The notes below the pieces were generated by a model. It saw nothing but the letters and a program-made list of their open reading frames with translations, searched no databases and had not been told where the DNA came from. This document shows, piece after piece, positions 23,571 through 38,500 of a stretch of 64,000 nucleotides of DNA. A program made the translations under genes and the position numbers. Numbering within the stretch: position 1 is the first letter of the stretch; each line of letters begins with the position of its first letter. The stretch covers positions 2,923,937-2,987,936 of the forward strand of contig NC_066856.1 of assembly GCF_001640805.2 (NCBI RefSeq), read 5' to 3'. The DNA comes from Lates calcarifer (taxonomy: Eukaryota > Chordata > Actinopteri > Centropomidae).

Positions 23571-26500
23571 CTGTGGAAGTACAGGACAGAGGTCACAGAC
23601 GGCCACAGTGACAGATTCCTAGAAAATCATTATTTTCCAGTGGTGGACTAATACACCTTTGGAAAAACATCCAGTGCCTGAATTGGTACACTGCCGTACA
23701 CGTTGCCATGTCAGCACCAGTCACTGAACACTACCACCGGTGATGGCTGCAAAGATACACAGTGGCTGTGCGGTGACAGTTTCAAGCTGCACTGGCACGT
23801 GTCCCTCTGTGTGTGTGCATGTGTGTATTCACTGTGTGTGTGTCCTGCTTCCAAACCATGCCTCAGCAAAGGGGTTACAGCTGCGAGCACACATGCCTCT
23901 GTAAGTTTGTTCAGATGAAAGTCATGCAGGGCAGGCTCGACATTAAAAACCTGAGCATGAACCACACCACTCGACAGCCTTTCCGCCGCTCCAAAGGTCA
24001 GATTATATCCGACTATTAGTGGCTTGTGTAATGGATCTCGTTAGAACTTATTGCAGAACAAGGTTTTTTGCTTTCCAAAAATCTGTAGCTTTGGAAGTTT
24101 ATTTTTTGGTTACATAAAATTGGACATTTAAAAGATTTTCTTATGTTCAAAGAGTTGTGTATTATGTAAAACTAAGCAAAAAGGAACACACTGGATATAT
24201 GGAATACCACTGAGTGGCATGTGTTTTTTTTTCCCCCCTGTTTTATCTGCAGCAAAATCACTATGTTATGTTTGTGGGCGGTTGTGGGGCTGAATCAAAA
24301 TAAAATTAAATGTAAGCATAAATACTCTGGTGCAATGGATGAATCTAAATTTGTTCAGTGTGTGCTGTGTGGTAGAATCACAATGGTGTGCCACTGAGGT
24401 TTCCTAAGCCACACTTTCAATTATTTTGGAAAGTCTTGTTTACATCCATAATGAACCAACAGCAACATTACATCCCTCCACTAAGCACATAAGGACTCCC
24501 TGCCTCTACACATAATGAAGCCTTGATAAATACAGTAACTGTTGAGACATCTGAGGCACTTTTAAGCCCCATATATCAAGGCTCTGTTCTCAACTGAATG
24601 AGCAGGGATTTTGAAAAAGATTTTTCTGACAAAGAACATGCTGTAGAAGGCTTACAAGTGATGTTTGAATACAATCCGAACAGTTTCCCTGGTTTCAGTG
24701 CAGCAATGTAACATCTCCGTTGACCCTCGTGAGCAAAGCAGATGACAATATCTAGAGTGTCACTGTCAAATGAAAACAATCTACATCTATGCACTAATTT
24801 AGATTTAGTTAAAGGCAGCAGAATGACTCTGAAAACTCCTGACTAATCTCCATTTTCTCAATATCTGTCCCATCTTGTCTCCTAATTCAAAACTCTCTCA
24901 TCCTGTTCAGCCCTGACTCCACATATCAACATAGGAAGTGATGGGATTCCTTTGTCTGTTTCACACAAGTGAAATTACACTTTCTACTGGAATACTAATC
25001 TTTAAATAATATTTTGTGCACAGACATTTCCTAAAACTAGGCAAACTAGGGTCTGTTTTCCTCTCAGGTTATCACTGTGTTCATAATGCATGTCGGAGCA
25101 GAGCTGAGGCTGACCCTGACCCCTTTCCTGTGTTACATGCAAACTTGCAAAACGTCGCTCTGCACATTTGTGTGGTGAGCAAACAGCCACGGAGAAGACA
25201 TTCCCAGGATTTTCAGCTCAAAGATAAACAGTGAAAGGAAAACAGATGAATGACGAGGTGAGCCAGCTTGTGTATGAGCACGAAAGCACTGTTAACCTCC
25301 AGTGTAAGTCCAGTCAAAAACTGAGAAAATAATATCCTTCCTCCTGATTATAATCACATCATTTTGTGGCAAAAGGCATCCAGCAATCCAAGATGTCAAC
25401 CCCTCTCAATGCACCAGTGTCAAGAAGTATATGTGAAACATTTGCCCTCAGGTTTTATATAATTTTTAAATAGCATCCAAAACACCTCCAAAAGCAAACT
25501 CACATCCACAGGCTCCAGAAAACATGCAGCTCACTAGACAAGTCTCTTTTGTGAAAAGAGAGGATGCCTGAGAAGTGCCAGAGGCAGCATTTTTGCCAAC
25601 CTCATAGCATGTTATTCAGACGTCGCCAAATAAGGTCTCCCGAAGCGCACAGCTAGGCTAAGATAAGCGTGTCTCTCTTTGCTGCCCTTTTTTCTAGCTT
25701 GCTCTTTCCCTCCCAGCTGGGAGCTCTAAGAATATAATACGCCATTTGTTAGATATTCCCTGACTGTGGTAACATGAACACTTGCTCCACGTTTGAAAAC
25801 TGAATCGTGAGTTTTTGAGGTTTTTGCACTTCAGAGAGCTCCAGTGAGTCCTGACCTCCAAGGGAGCTGGGGAACAAGCCCCCCCCCCAGCTAAGGGGGG
25901 AGAGGGAGAAGAGCAGGCATGCAGTCTGGGAGGGCTGCACATATTGTTGCATGTGTACACACACATCCTATTGCACATGAAGGTGTCATGGTGTTAAGTG
26001 CGCTCTGTTGGACCGCTTCTGCTTGCAGGAGTTCAAGTTGAAATTCCCCTGTGCCAGGTCTGACAGCCATTATGGCTCCATCAGCCCGTCACCCCCAATC
26101 CCAGCGTTCCCATGTTTTAGACTCCACTGTGGAGGCAAACAGCACAAACAGACAGCAGTGTTTAGCTGAGCCGAGGGGAAGTTGGTGAGGGAAGTCAAGG
26201 TAAACAACATTCCCTGCAGCCTCCAGTGAGCCAGAGACTGTTAAGCTGCTTTTTCTATGTCTCTAAAGAGGAAGAGGAAAAGAAGGCAGGGTAGCTTTCA
26301 AAACTGACTTTAAGGGGAAAGTTTCAGTCTGAACCCTAAGCCTGTTCAACCTGAGGAATATGGCTTGGCATTTCTGGTCTGGGTGTGAGGGAGAGAGGCT
26401 TAAGTCAAAGGCTCTAAAACATTACACTCCATGGATCTCAACAACATGGTAGTCATAACAGAGCAGGCAACACACAGCGCCTGTATCATCTGCTCACCAC

Positions 26501-29500
26501 ACCCACAACCTGAAGTCATGTTACGCACAAACCAAGAGGAAACTTAAGAAGTAAACCTATGATGCTCTGCTTCGTTTTTCTTCCCTCCCTTACATTTGTG
26601 TAATTTTTGCCCCCCACAGCCTCACTGCACACTTTCACTCCTGCAGTCTGAGCATCTAACAGAGAAAAAAAATGAAAACAAACCCTAACCGTGCTGGGGC
26701 AGAGGTGTGCTCATGGCAACAAAAGTGCAAACGTTTTTCTCATTTAGATTAGTTAAAGCCTAAAATACATAGCAGGACCTGGCAAAAGCCACGCTCTGGA
26801 ATACCCTCGGTTGAAAATTACCAATAATTACCATCCGCATTTTGTAATTTTCATCAATTTACTTCACAAAGCTTTTCTTATGAAAGAGCCTCTTTAATAC
26901 AAATAGCTGGCTGAAGCTGTCTACAAGGATTTATGGTTTCAGCAAACAATCCCCAGTCCTTTGGAAGAAATGTAAAGCACAGGGGGAAGGAATGTTGATT
27001 TTGTACGACACAAAATGAAGCACATCCGTATAAAACTGTGAGATACCAAGAGTGGATGTCAAATCAAATGGTCGGGGCGATTCATCTGCAAGGCTAAAAT
27101 ACTCCTTTCCCTTGGTATGTATTTCCTGTGAAAGCGAGCACCTGAGTCCCTTTTCTTGAACAAGGCCTGATATGATCCAATACATTCCACAGACAGTTTT
27201 ATCCAAAACATGAATTTAAACAGACTTTTTAGATGTTTAATACTCAGCACTGAAACTGAATAACTGAATGGACAAAATTTGAATGTTTTGATTGAGGCAG
27301 AATAAAAACATTAATACAGGTCACTAATGCGTTTTCCAGTGTGAAATACTTTCTTTTCAATTCTTAATTTCCCTTGTGAATCTTAAGGGACTGGGCCATG
27401 CACTGTTATGTGTGCTAGAGAGGAAAGTTACTTTCTAAACCAACTTTAGAGTCAGAGAGACCTTCGCTCATTCGAAATTGTATACTACACGTGGGTGAAC
27501 ATGTTTTGAGAGCTTCTCAACGGCACAGGAAAACTCTTTGAAATATGGTTGTAATAACACAAGAGGCAGTCCAAAACTTTACATAGGGCTGTAAATTAGA
27601 CACAGGGCCCTGCATCAATACGCGATAAACCCTCTCCAACCCATTCAGAACTATTGGAGATATTGTTTTAACACATTCTCCCCACCAGCTGCCTGTATAT
27701 CATGAAGCAGTGCATTACAGTTCACACTGAACAGTGGTGATAGACATGCTCACACACTGTAATGTTTCCTCTGGGGTCAGGCAGGTAGGTATCAGCCTCC
27801 CCATCCAGACTGGCTGAGACTGAGGCCAGACTGAACAATGAGGCTGCCTGTGTTGTGTTTCCATGTCTGAGATTAGGAACAAATGCAATGCTGGTGCAGT
27901 TACGTGGCCTTTGGTAATTAAGCTCTTTAAAAGTCCAAAAATACATTATGGAGTACTGTTGCAACTCTTAACTGGTACATTAATAAGGGCAAACACAGAG
28001 ACAGATTAAAAAAGGGTGGTATGTCTTGCATTTGCACACACACACACACACACCCACCCATATTCACACTACAATTTCAAATATAGTAACATGCACAGAC
28101 ACACACATACATGCTCACACACGCACACACACGCGCTGAGCAAGAAAGAGGACTTGTCCAGTTTTTGTCGTGGCTCAAACTACAAAAAGCATTCAGCTTA
28201 ACGACTTTTGCAAATTGGACATAACTCTTTCGGAACACCCAATGTTCAGTCCAGCTACCAATTATGGCTAGTGTTGAACCACATACACTGTAACAGCAGA
28301 TCAAGCTAAAGTATACCATTTAATGAACATGGGAAAAAAATATCTGGCTGCAATGGCATAACCACTTCATAATTTATATTGCAGTTGTTATTTAGGGGGG
28401 GAAAAGGATTTAAAGTCACTGTGGCCACAAAAAGATTTCTCATGTGAAAGTCTTTCTATGTGAAACATGATTGAATTACAGAAAGATAGCAATGTTTTCC
28501 CAAAATGCTGAAATATGGGTAAATGTCGATCTATGACAAGACATCAATTACAGCATAATCTTAACATAAAATCTCAGCATTACTGTCAGAGACAAACATA
28601 AACAGTCCCTGGAGCTGAGCATGGAAACAGCCCGACAGGCGAAAATGTTAGGCAAAACAATGCTTGTTTCTTTTTGGAAGAGCCATGATGAAGAAAGCTG
28701 GCGGATGTAGCCTTACAGAGAAGAAAAAACTTGACCATAAAAAAACATTGTTGAACAGCTCTGACTCCACTCCTTGGCCTGAGCCATATCGCTGCTGCAT
28801 TCTACCCTGATGTCCAGGAACAGCCCTTAGCAACAGTTACCCCCAGCTACAGCCCTTTGACTTGTGCTGTAATGGCATCTAGGGTCTACCGGAGAAATGG
28901 CACTTCGCACACACTGAGCTGTTTGCTTTTCTGAATTCCCATGACGGTTAGAAAGTGGAGTCATGTTTCCGCCGCCGAATAAAACCCACTTTGTTTCTGC
29001 TCCATCGGTCAAAGGCTCTGAAAATAGTCACAGCTTTTCAAAGTTTATTACTCAGTGTTTTTCACACATCGCTAAAACAAGGGCGGTGGGAGGCCAAAAC
29101 ACATTTTCCTCAATGTAATTATGCCAGATTTAGTCTCCAAAGCACCAAATAAACTAGATGAATAAATACTTTGGTAATTATCTACAAAGAAAAAGTAGTG
29201 AAGAGTCAACAACTGACCTTGACCACTCCTTTCTCATGCATGGTGATACAATTGTGGGGGTCCTTGGACAGCTGATACAGGGCCATGGCTGTGCTCTGGT
29301 GGACTGTGCTGTCTTTTGACTTGAGGTAGCGCACCAGTGGAGCCACGGCTCCAGCTTCACCAAAGGACGCCCTGTTGCTGCCCCATATGCAGCAGTGGCC
29401 AATAGCCTCAGCAAGGTGGCGACGGAGTCTGTCATCAGTCTGTGGAGAGGAAACCAGGATGCTATTGGTCCCTAGAAACCTGTCTTTACAATGTACAACA

Positions 29501-32500
29501 AGCTCTGCAAGAGACTCTTGGCAATATGTAGCAATGTTCTTCTCATTAGTTAGATTTATGCTCCATTGAGTAGGAAACCACCAAGTAAAATCCATTGTAA
29601 AGACAGTTATTTGTATATGGACAATAACTACAGTGTTCTTGAATAGTAAAACCTTGTTGTTTGTCTCCAGCGGTGAGGTGTACTTACTGTGTTAGTCAAC
29701 TTGGCCAGCAATGGGACAACTCCGTGATCAGTGAGGACTGCCAGATTCTCCTTGTCTTTGGCTATTTTGGCGATGGCGGCGCAAATGCTTGCCAGGACCT
29801 CGTTGTTTGTTGACTTCAGCAAATTAACAATCAGTTCCAATCCACCGACAAGGGAGCGCACCATTTCCCCTGCATCCTATAGTCAAAGAGTCTGTTATTA
29901 GCTGGTACTCTGTGAAAATGAGGAGGGAAGATGATAGAGTGAGGTAGTGTAATGGATCAGGAAAGAGAGGAGGCAGACAGAAGCATTTAGGCAAAGCGGA
30001 AAAAACAAATGACACTAAATACAGACAAAGAAAGTATTTTCATGAGCTCAGGCAACCAGGCAATCATTGTCCCCTTAATGAAAACCAACCAGTAGAACTA
30101 TCTTTATCTGTGTAAAACAAATGCTTTAAAAAATAAAAACATCCTCTTCTGCAGTACAACTGTTTTGGATTCTTCATGAGTAAGCAATAATGCTGAAATC
30201 TTTGTCAACCTCTCCTCTCACCCTAACATGTCATAATGAAGATGAAACATAGAATTTAGAGCTTAGAAGCAACATTTAAACCTTTTGCCCCACAGTGTAG
30301 ACTCAACGCTTCATGGTTTGAATTCATGGCACCAGATGGTACCACAGGACTCCGAGCCACTTATGGGGCAATGCTTACCAAACCAAAAGGCTGGTAGGGA
30401 GTGCTGAGGGAACCACAGCGGAAGAGCTGGCAGAGACACTGGCTTTAGTATGGCTTGGAACATCAGGCCGCTGTTTAAAATGACAACTCACCGTATCGCC
30501 AGCCACAGAAGAATACATCAAGGTGGCTGAGTCTGTAATGTTCAGTGCTTTGAAAATAGAACAGAAATTTCCCCAAAAGCATACAATTATAGATCACTGG
30601 ATGGAAATCACAAAGCACGCTTAATTTGAGTCCATTTCAACATCAATCTACATGTCCAGAGCTGATGTATGGTATTGTGCTGTGGAGTACAGTAATCACA
30701 GAATTTATTATGTGCACTGGATAGTTGTTCATTCTGCAAATTATGGGATTTCATCAAATTCAAGACTGACAAAAAGCAGGAGCCGATTTGCAGTTTTAGT
30801 GTTCAGCTACTTTGGGTGAGTGTGATGCACTGCTGTATTCTCCTCTCTAACAGAGAGCTCACAGCTGAGATCAGGTCAGGCTGCGGTGTATGGGCCCTGT
30901 GATGCTGTGCCAGAGGATGAGCCATGTGTGCAGTGCAGTGCAGGGAGGGGGGTGCCGGGGCCAGGAGCTGACCCCCCGACACACAGGAAGCCCTTCCTCA
31001 GGAATACTGATGACGGCTGGCCGGGAGTCCCTGCGACAGAGGAAGCTCTCTCAAGCCACCAGCTGCGATAGACTAGCCAGAATCTCTTTCATGGCCTGGA
31101 TGGGCCCCCAGATCTGAAAACCGCAGCATTATGAGGCTGCACACGAAAAGGTCTTTCTCACTATCCTCTCTCTCCCCTCCTCTTACTCAGGATGAAATGA
31201 AATAGAAAACACATTATCTGCTGTGCGTGATCTCAAGCTAAGGGGAGCAAGCCAAGCTGAGAATGGCAGAAGCATGCCCTGACCCCTTCTCTGGAGCAAT
31301 CAGGCTTCTATAACATACATGGCTACTATGTAAAGGAAAAATAAATCAAGCATCTCAATGTGCCTCTGCATCCAGGCAAATTAATGATACACCCCATTAC
31401 ATGCAACTGGGAGAGTTCTACTTTCTTGATTGGAGAACAAAGATGACCAAATGATTCACTAGTAAGTCTACTTGTATGGTACTAAGTGAGTTTAAGTTGT
31501 GGACTGGTGGCCATAGAGCAGTGTCTGTCTGTGGAGAGGCAGCAGTACTGTATGGAGCATCCACCAGATGCATTTATACCACAGCTCTTTCATAAATCCA
31601 CTATGGAACTGCTAACTCAAACCACATGGGGTTTTTATCTAAATAACGACTGCACCAAAGCAGCTGTATCAGGTTCCTCAACTCGATGGGCAAAGAGCAC
31701 TATTTAGCTCTTGTCGTTGCCCCTGTCTCAGAAAAATCACCCAAAAAGCATGTTCATGAATTTCCCACAAAATTGGCACACTGACGTCCAGACAAACATT
31801 GTCAAACTTTGTTAGCGCTCAATAGTGGGTCTGCAGTCCCCCCTCTCCCTCCATATGGTTGCCATGCATCATTTTTGCTACACTTCTGGGCCAGAGAAAT
31901 TCCAGCCAGCAAAAAAGGGGTTCACCCCCAAGACACCTGTCTGGGCCCAGTGTATGTTTAAACTTAACCAGATTGTCCCACTGACAAGCTGTTTACCTTA
32001 ATCACAGCGATAATCTAATAGAACAACATTACGTTTGTAGCTGGAAATGATACAAGTACACAGGAGATCAAAGACATCCTGATGTGTAACTGAAATTAGA
32101 GTTGGTTGACAACATGGCTGTGTAATAGAAGGCTAAAGGCCTGTGACGACTGAGAAGCTCATACGGTTTTCAAAAAGAACTCCATGGATTTAGCATTGCA
32201 CCTATAACAATGTCAGACTGATGATGGGCAGTTTAAAAGTATGGTGTCAAAATCAACTCAGCAGAACTTGAGATATTGTCTTTTTTATTCCACACATTCT
32301 TCTTCCTTGTCAAAGCCTGATGCCTAAATTACTCATAATGCAACTTGATGGCGAACAGTTTGGTGGGAGATTTGGGTGTGTTATGCTAGTAGTGGCTAAT
32401 GTAGCCACAAGCCTCTAGCCTCAAGCAGAGATGAAGAGCAGGCTACAGAGGTTTGGTAAGCTTTTTTTTTCTTCCTTTCTTTATTTTCAAACTTGTAGAT

Positions 32501-35500
32501 TTCAGACCCAACTGCAAGTGACATCACTTGAGGACATTTATCAGACTTCACACAGCTCCCTCTGGAGACACAGAAGGCTTTATACAACTGTGTTCAGTCA
32601 TACTTCCCAAGACCAAAAGACGTTAATGTGTAAAATCAGTTTTCTTTAAAGAAAACATGTTTATGGACCTAACTTGTATTCTATGCATAGTTATATCTGA
32701 AATTATATTATTCAATGGCACATTGTGGGCTCTTTTGCAAGCCATTTGTGCAGTGTTTTCATTAAAGAAGTGGGTTCACAGAAACTGTTGGCTACCCTGT
32801 GTTCTATGCAAGGATTGTGTGCCTCTGTAACTAGTAGCATGTTGGGGGAATATTTTCAGCTGGGAAATCAGAAGCCATGCCACAGGATATTACTCAGTCT
32901 TTCTCCCTGCCTTCTTCCCAATTCACCAATCCCAGTGTGCCAAGGAGGCTTCTCTGCTTCATATTAGCCCGAGGTTCATGTAAGCCTCCTCTGACACAGC
33001 TCTGCCCCTGCTAACCTCCCAGCAGCAGGTTGGAGGAAGAGCTTAAGAGACAAGCATGGTGATATAAGAAGGCTTCTGTTTTGTGAGTGGGATAACCCTT
33101 TATTCTAAAACATCACGAACTCTGCAGAACTCTTTGATTTACAGGCTATCTGTGTGCCTTTGGTGTGCTTCACGTGCACATGCACAGGGCAGAAGAAGTC
33201 AAATCAATGTTATGTCATGGAGGAAGGAAAAAGATCTGTACTGCACCTTTGCATTCTCAATGCATGGACAAAGGGCCCATGCAGAACTGGACTGAACATC
33301 TGCACTGGGGTTTTTCAATAAGGACCACACCAAGCGGACTCCATCAAGCTGGTCAATGATTCTATAAAGAGAGAGAGAGGCAGAGAAGTAGTGTGAGAAG
33401 GGAGAGAAAGAGAGACAGGAATGAACAAACAAAGAATAAGCAAAACTAAAAAAAGGTTGCATTGTGATTTCATTTAGATCTTTCCTTACGCATAATTTCA
33501 TACTTGAAAGATTTCAGAGTGCAACTTTTGTTTTCTTTTGTCTCAGTCTGGCCAGCAGCATGTTTAACGCAACTACAGCCAAGTAGGATCAAAGCATTGA
33601 TCGATTTCAGCATTGGCTTTTCATCACAACTTGCCTTCAGTCCTGCTCATTTCCTCTCCAGGCCTAAAACCCACCCACTGTCTGCTCACTCAAATCACTC
33701 TCCACGGAAAAGCTCAGTGATGCTAGGGCCAGAGGTTAACTTGCATACATCTGTGTATACTGGTTCATACATGGATCTATAAATAGAAAGTGAGACAAAC
33801 TTACACTTTATGTTGGTGGCTTGTTTTTCAACCAGAGCTAAAAAGAGGACCCCTTTCCAAATCAAACAGAGCCACAGACAGATCGCTCTGTATTTCATAG
33901 GTTCTGAGTGAAGTTTACTTAAGCATGAGCTGTATTTCATGTCGTATGCATGACTGTAGTCAAAACTGCAGTCAGGGTCTGGGAACCCAAAGAATTACGC
34001 TACAGTGCACCCGTTGTCTGGTATAAATAACATGTAACGTGTTCCCCATGTGTGCTTCCACCAACAAGGCCGACATTGAATGCTGTCATAATTACTTAAA
34101 CACTCCCTAATCACAGTATCTCCGTGACTGGCAACGAGCGAACACTCATCAGGGACGTCCCCTGCGCCATCTGTCTTCCGTTTGCACATAAATCAGTCTA
34201 GAGGGATCATAACATCAGATTCCAGTCTGCGGGGCCTCTTAAATCCGGACTAAAAACAAAAGTGAAGCGTCATATCATCCGCCAAAACAGCTCTGTCTTA
34301 GCATGAAGCAGGTATGAAACAGATTAGCAATGAAGTTGCAGCTGACAGTGATGGATTAGAGGAGGAGACCACAAACCCTGGAGGCATTAAACAACATGTG
34401 TTCACTCTTGTAGATACACAGGATTCATTGGAGGAAGTGCTATGTCATTAACCACACACTGCCTACTGGTTGAAAATGAAAACAATCATATGAGTATTTC
34501 ATGGAAAACTTGAAAGTGATCAGTGCTTGTTTTGGGCTTTCAGTAGTTATGGATGACCTGAATCGGAATGATGATGAGAGAATGATTGCGCTGATCAACA
34601 GAAGATGGTATTTGAGAAAAAGTTTTTGTCGTCAAAAATGAAGTAATGTTAACTGACAGGAAAGTTGTAGCTGACTGTGTGGTATCATGCATACGTCATT
34701 GTATTTGTTAACTAGCCAAACACCATCTAATCACTAGGAATCTGAAAAACAGCTCCAGCCGTGTTGGGTTGGAGCTGTTTTTATAATAATCAGATGTGAA
34801 CTATGTTAATTGCTTAGCAAACTACTGTACACATACATGCCCCAGAATGAGCCATCACCACAAAGCATACAGAAAACGGTCACTGAAATAAGAACTTTCT
34901 GTTTACGGCTGAGTGTAAAGGCTGAAAGATTACAAGGTCTGGCCTAAATATATATACCGTGAGAAAACATGGGGAACATGATGAACCAAATTTTAAAAAC
35001 TTCTCCTCTTGTGTGAAGTTTACCACAGTTAGTGGCTGTATTTTGACATGCTTCACTTTTTATTGAACCCCTTGGTTTTCGCCTCTAAACAAATGTAATA
35101 GGCTCATGTGATAGCATTAACAGCTAACTAACAATGTGAATTCAGACATTAAGTTGTATTTGTGTCCAGTGCTAATTAAGAAGGGTCTTGTATTCCAAAA
35201 CAGCCTTGTAAAACCAACAGGCACAGATGGAAGGCACAGTGTTTTGCAGTATTGAGGGTGAGGTTAAATGAACACAGAACAAAGACTGCTCTGGACTGTG
35301 GTTCACTGTATTTTCCCAGCCATGTAGTCTTGGACAGGGAGGGCTCTAGGTATGTTCGTCTGACCAGCTCAAGTCTTGACAGTGACCGCAAAGCTATAGT
35401 AAAACACTGGGAATTAAACTACAACCATATTTAACACAGCAGGTACAATAAACAAAGCTTTTAAAATCTGTCATTAAGATATGGATGAAAGAGAAACCTA

Positions 35501-38500
35501 CCTGCATAATTACAAATTAAAAGAAGATAGATTTCTTTAAGCATCAGCCCATGACAGGTTAATGATACAGGAGTTGGTGTCATTCTCTTGTAAAAACATA
35601 TGACATCAATTGATGGCCAAGAATATGTGTTTGGAGTTAATTCAGTAATGACAGTGAGCAAGCCACTAATCACATTTTAAGAGACACCTCACATGGGGCT
35701 GATTGCCTTGTGTAAACTGTTCTGCATATGCCAAAGACCATGTTAGCAGGTTGGATGCACTGGAAGAGACAGAAACTTACGCCATGTTCTCCTTGTCTGT
35801 GGCACAGGCACCCACTGCCTTTGTTACATTCACAAGCAGGGCCTGGGTAAATAACGCAAATAAAAAGTACATGCATTAATCAGTATAGAAACTTGTTTTA
35901 AACATGAGAAAACCCTGTATGCAAGAAAGGATTCAACATGCCTGGTTTGTGCCAGTGAGCAGGTTGACTAATGGCTTGATGCCTCCACACTTCCGGATGG
36001 TGGCCTTGCTGTCAGGTATCTGGGCAAATTCTCCAAGGGCCCCCACTACATTTACCAGCACCTCTTCAGGCTGATCAGTAAGTAGACCAACCAGGGTCTC
36101 CAAGGCTTTGTGCTCCTGAAACCTTTCAAGGGTGGAGAAGAGGATTGGGAAAGATCAAATGAATTAACCATTGCACATTTACTTAGTTATTACAACAACT
36201 GATAGTTGGGATCAATGAACAAGACACAAGATGAAGAGTTTACAGCTATGCTAATGTCTCTGAGAGGTTAAGCTCTTGCCCAACTGTGATTTCAGTTAAA
36301 TGCTAATATCAGCATTCTAACATGCTCAATGTGGCAATGTTAATGACAATGTGATTGTTAAGATAGCATGCTAACATTGCTAATTAGCAATAACAAATTC
36401 CAGTAATGTTTGCAGCACAGGTTCAGACTTAATCTGCCGGGAAAAAAAATCACAACCACTTAAGTGGAACAATTGGTCTTAGTGCTTGAGTGTGCTGTCA
36501 ATCAAGGCTAAGAGTCTACTGCCATGCTCGCGTCTCAGAGAGGCTGTGCTAAATGTTAACACATCTTAGCACTGAGTACAGTTGAGGAACATACAGTTAA
36601 GCATGATGAGAATGTCATTAGAAAATATTTAGTCATAAAATAAATGACTGGATAAATCAATAAATTCACCTGATGGTAGCATTAGAGAACAATTTTTATA
36701 AATCATCCTGATTGGAACATGAATGTCTCTACCAAATTTGATGGAAATCAAAAATTTCAACCTCATGATGGCACTATGAAATGTCAGGTAATCCCCAAAA
36801 TAGAATACATCACCTGGTGACCATGAATCTGTACTAAATTTAGTGAAAACTTTGACATGTTAGTAGCGCTAGATGAAAAGGGAATCTTCCAAGTCATCGT
36901 GATTCACCCTGTGAATACAATGACTGTCATGGCAATCTGTTCAATAGGTGTTGAGATATTTCCTTCTGGACCAAAGTGGTGGTCCGACCACCAGGCAGAC
37001 AAGCTGACAGACCAACATTACCATCACAACACTAGAACTATACTGCTAGCGTGGCTAAAAATGCTATCACTAGTTTAACAGGTAGCAGCTACCGTGCCCT
37101 CAGCCACATGGGCACAGATATCTTACTGTAACCCAATGGTACAGGCAGTTTTCCCACGACTGTTCACAGTTGTCCCTTGTACGTACTTTGCATAACCAAA
37201 GCTTTGCTGCGGCTTGGAAACTCTCCTTCCCTCTTTTGCTGTGATTTTGCCTTGTTTGCCAGTGCTATAGAGTGGTAAACTATAGTAAACATTTAAAAGG
37301 GATATAATGCGGTTGCAAAAACCTCAACAAACCTCTGATGTACAGTTAAGTTCTACGACTGTTTTTATTCACAGTTACGGTTGCTGGCATCATGGTCTGT
37401 AAGCTATTGTAGATGGCCAAGGTCATTTGGTTTTGGTCAGGGTCCACCGACAGACAGCCTATTCTTGCAAGTGAAAACAGTGCTAATGAACAGAGGAGCT
37501 GCCAAAGTTAACTTCAGTGAAATTCACCATAAGGAAAAACAATGGTTTTCCTATGCCATCACTGAAGTGTCATCTGCAGTTGACTACAGTAGAATTATCT
37601 TGTAATCACAGACATAACTTTTGATAAATGAACGGTAAGTCATGTCTATTTTTGTTAAGCCAGTCCCAACTGAAGTAATTACGTGATGGCAAGAGTAACA
37701 TTACACAAAGCTGCCTGAAGCGGCTTCTACTGCAAACACTGGGCTCCACACAACTGGAAGCTTATTAAAGCCTGTCAGAAGACACAGGAACCACAGTGGG
37801 GCTTCTGTGCAGCAGATTTTTATGATTGATTGTCTGCCTTTTCCTTTACTCATTCATCTGCACTAGTCACACATTCAGCTAAGTGCAGAAAGCTTAAATG
37901 CTACCTTTTATACTAACTAGAGTTTTTATGCAGGCCCAAGTGAAAGTAAGACATTTCAGGGACCCCAAGATGTTTAGCAATGACCATGAAGAGAGGTAGA
38001 CGCTCGATTAACCTGAACTTTAACAGACATATTGATTTATTTGAAAGAAAACAGCAGAGTAGTGAATAACTTGGGTGAGCACAGAACCTTTGTGAGGTAA
38101 GGAGAAGTATCATTTAGAGGGGCAATTATGGTCTGCTCATCATAGGGCTGGAACAGAGGTAAGATGGAGGGGTAGTCAGTAATTGGAAGCGAACCCCACA
38201 ATCTTGACCCCAAACATTACTGCGCTGGCAAATGCAGTCCAAGACTTGGCAGTTGTGACTTTCCATTGCAAAATTATTCCCTCACTCTTTTGTTAAGGCT
38301 TTTAACAGCATTTTTGTGTATCCATAACACCTCCATATACAGGCTCTCGCAGCCACATAGCGAGGCATCCATAAATCTGCACAAAATGATGTTTCAGTGT
38401 TTCCAAGCAGGACTTTTACATAGGCATTTTCCTCGTACATATAACCTTGGCTTAGATATAGCGATCTCTGTACTGTTGGACTGATACAAAAAACATAAGC

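Noticed and set aside
28035..28135. CRISPR-like repetition
   Set aside because: The repeats are simple CA dinucleotides without constant spacers. The whole window is vertebrate.
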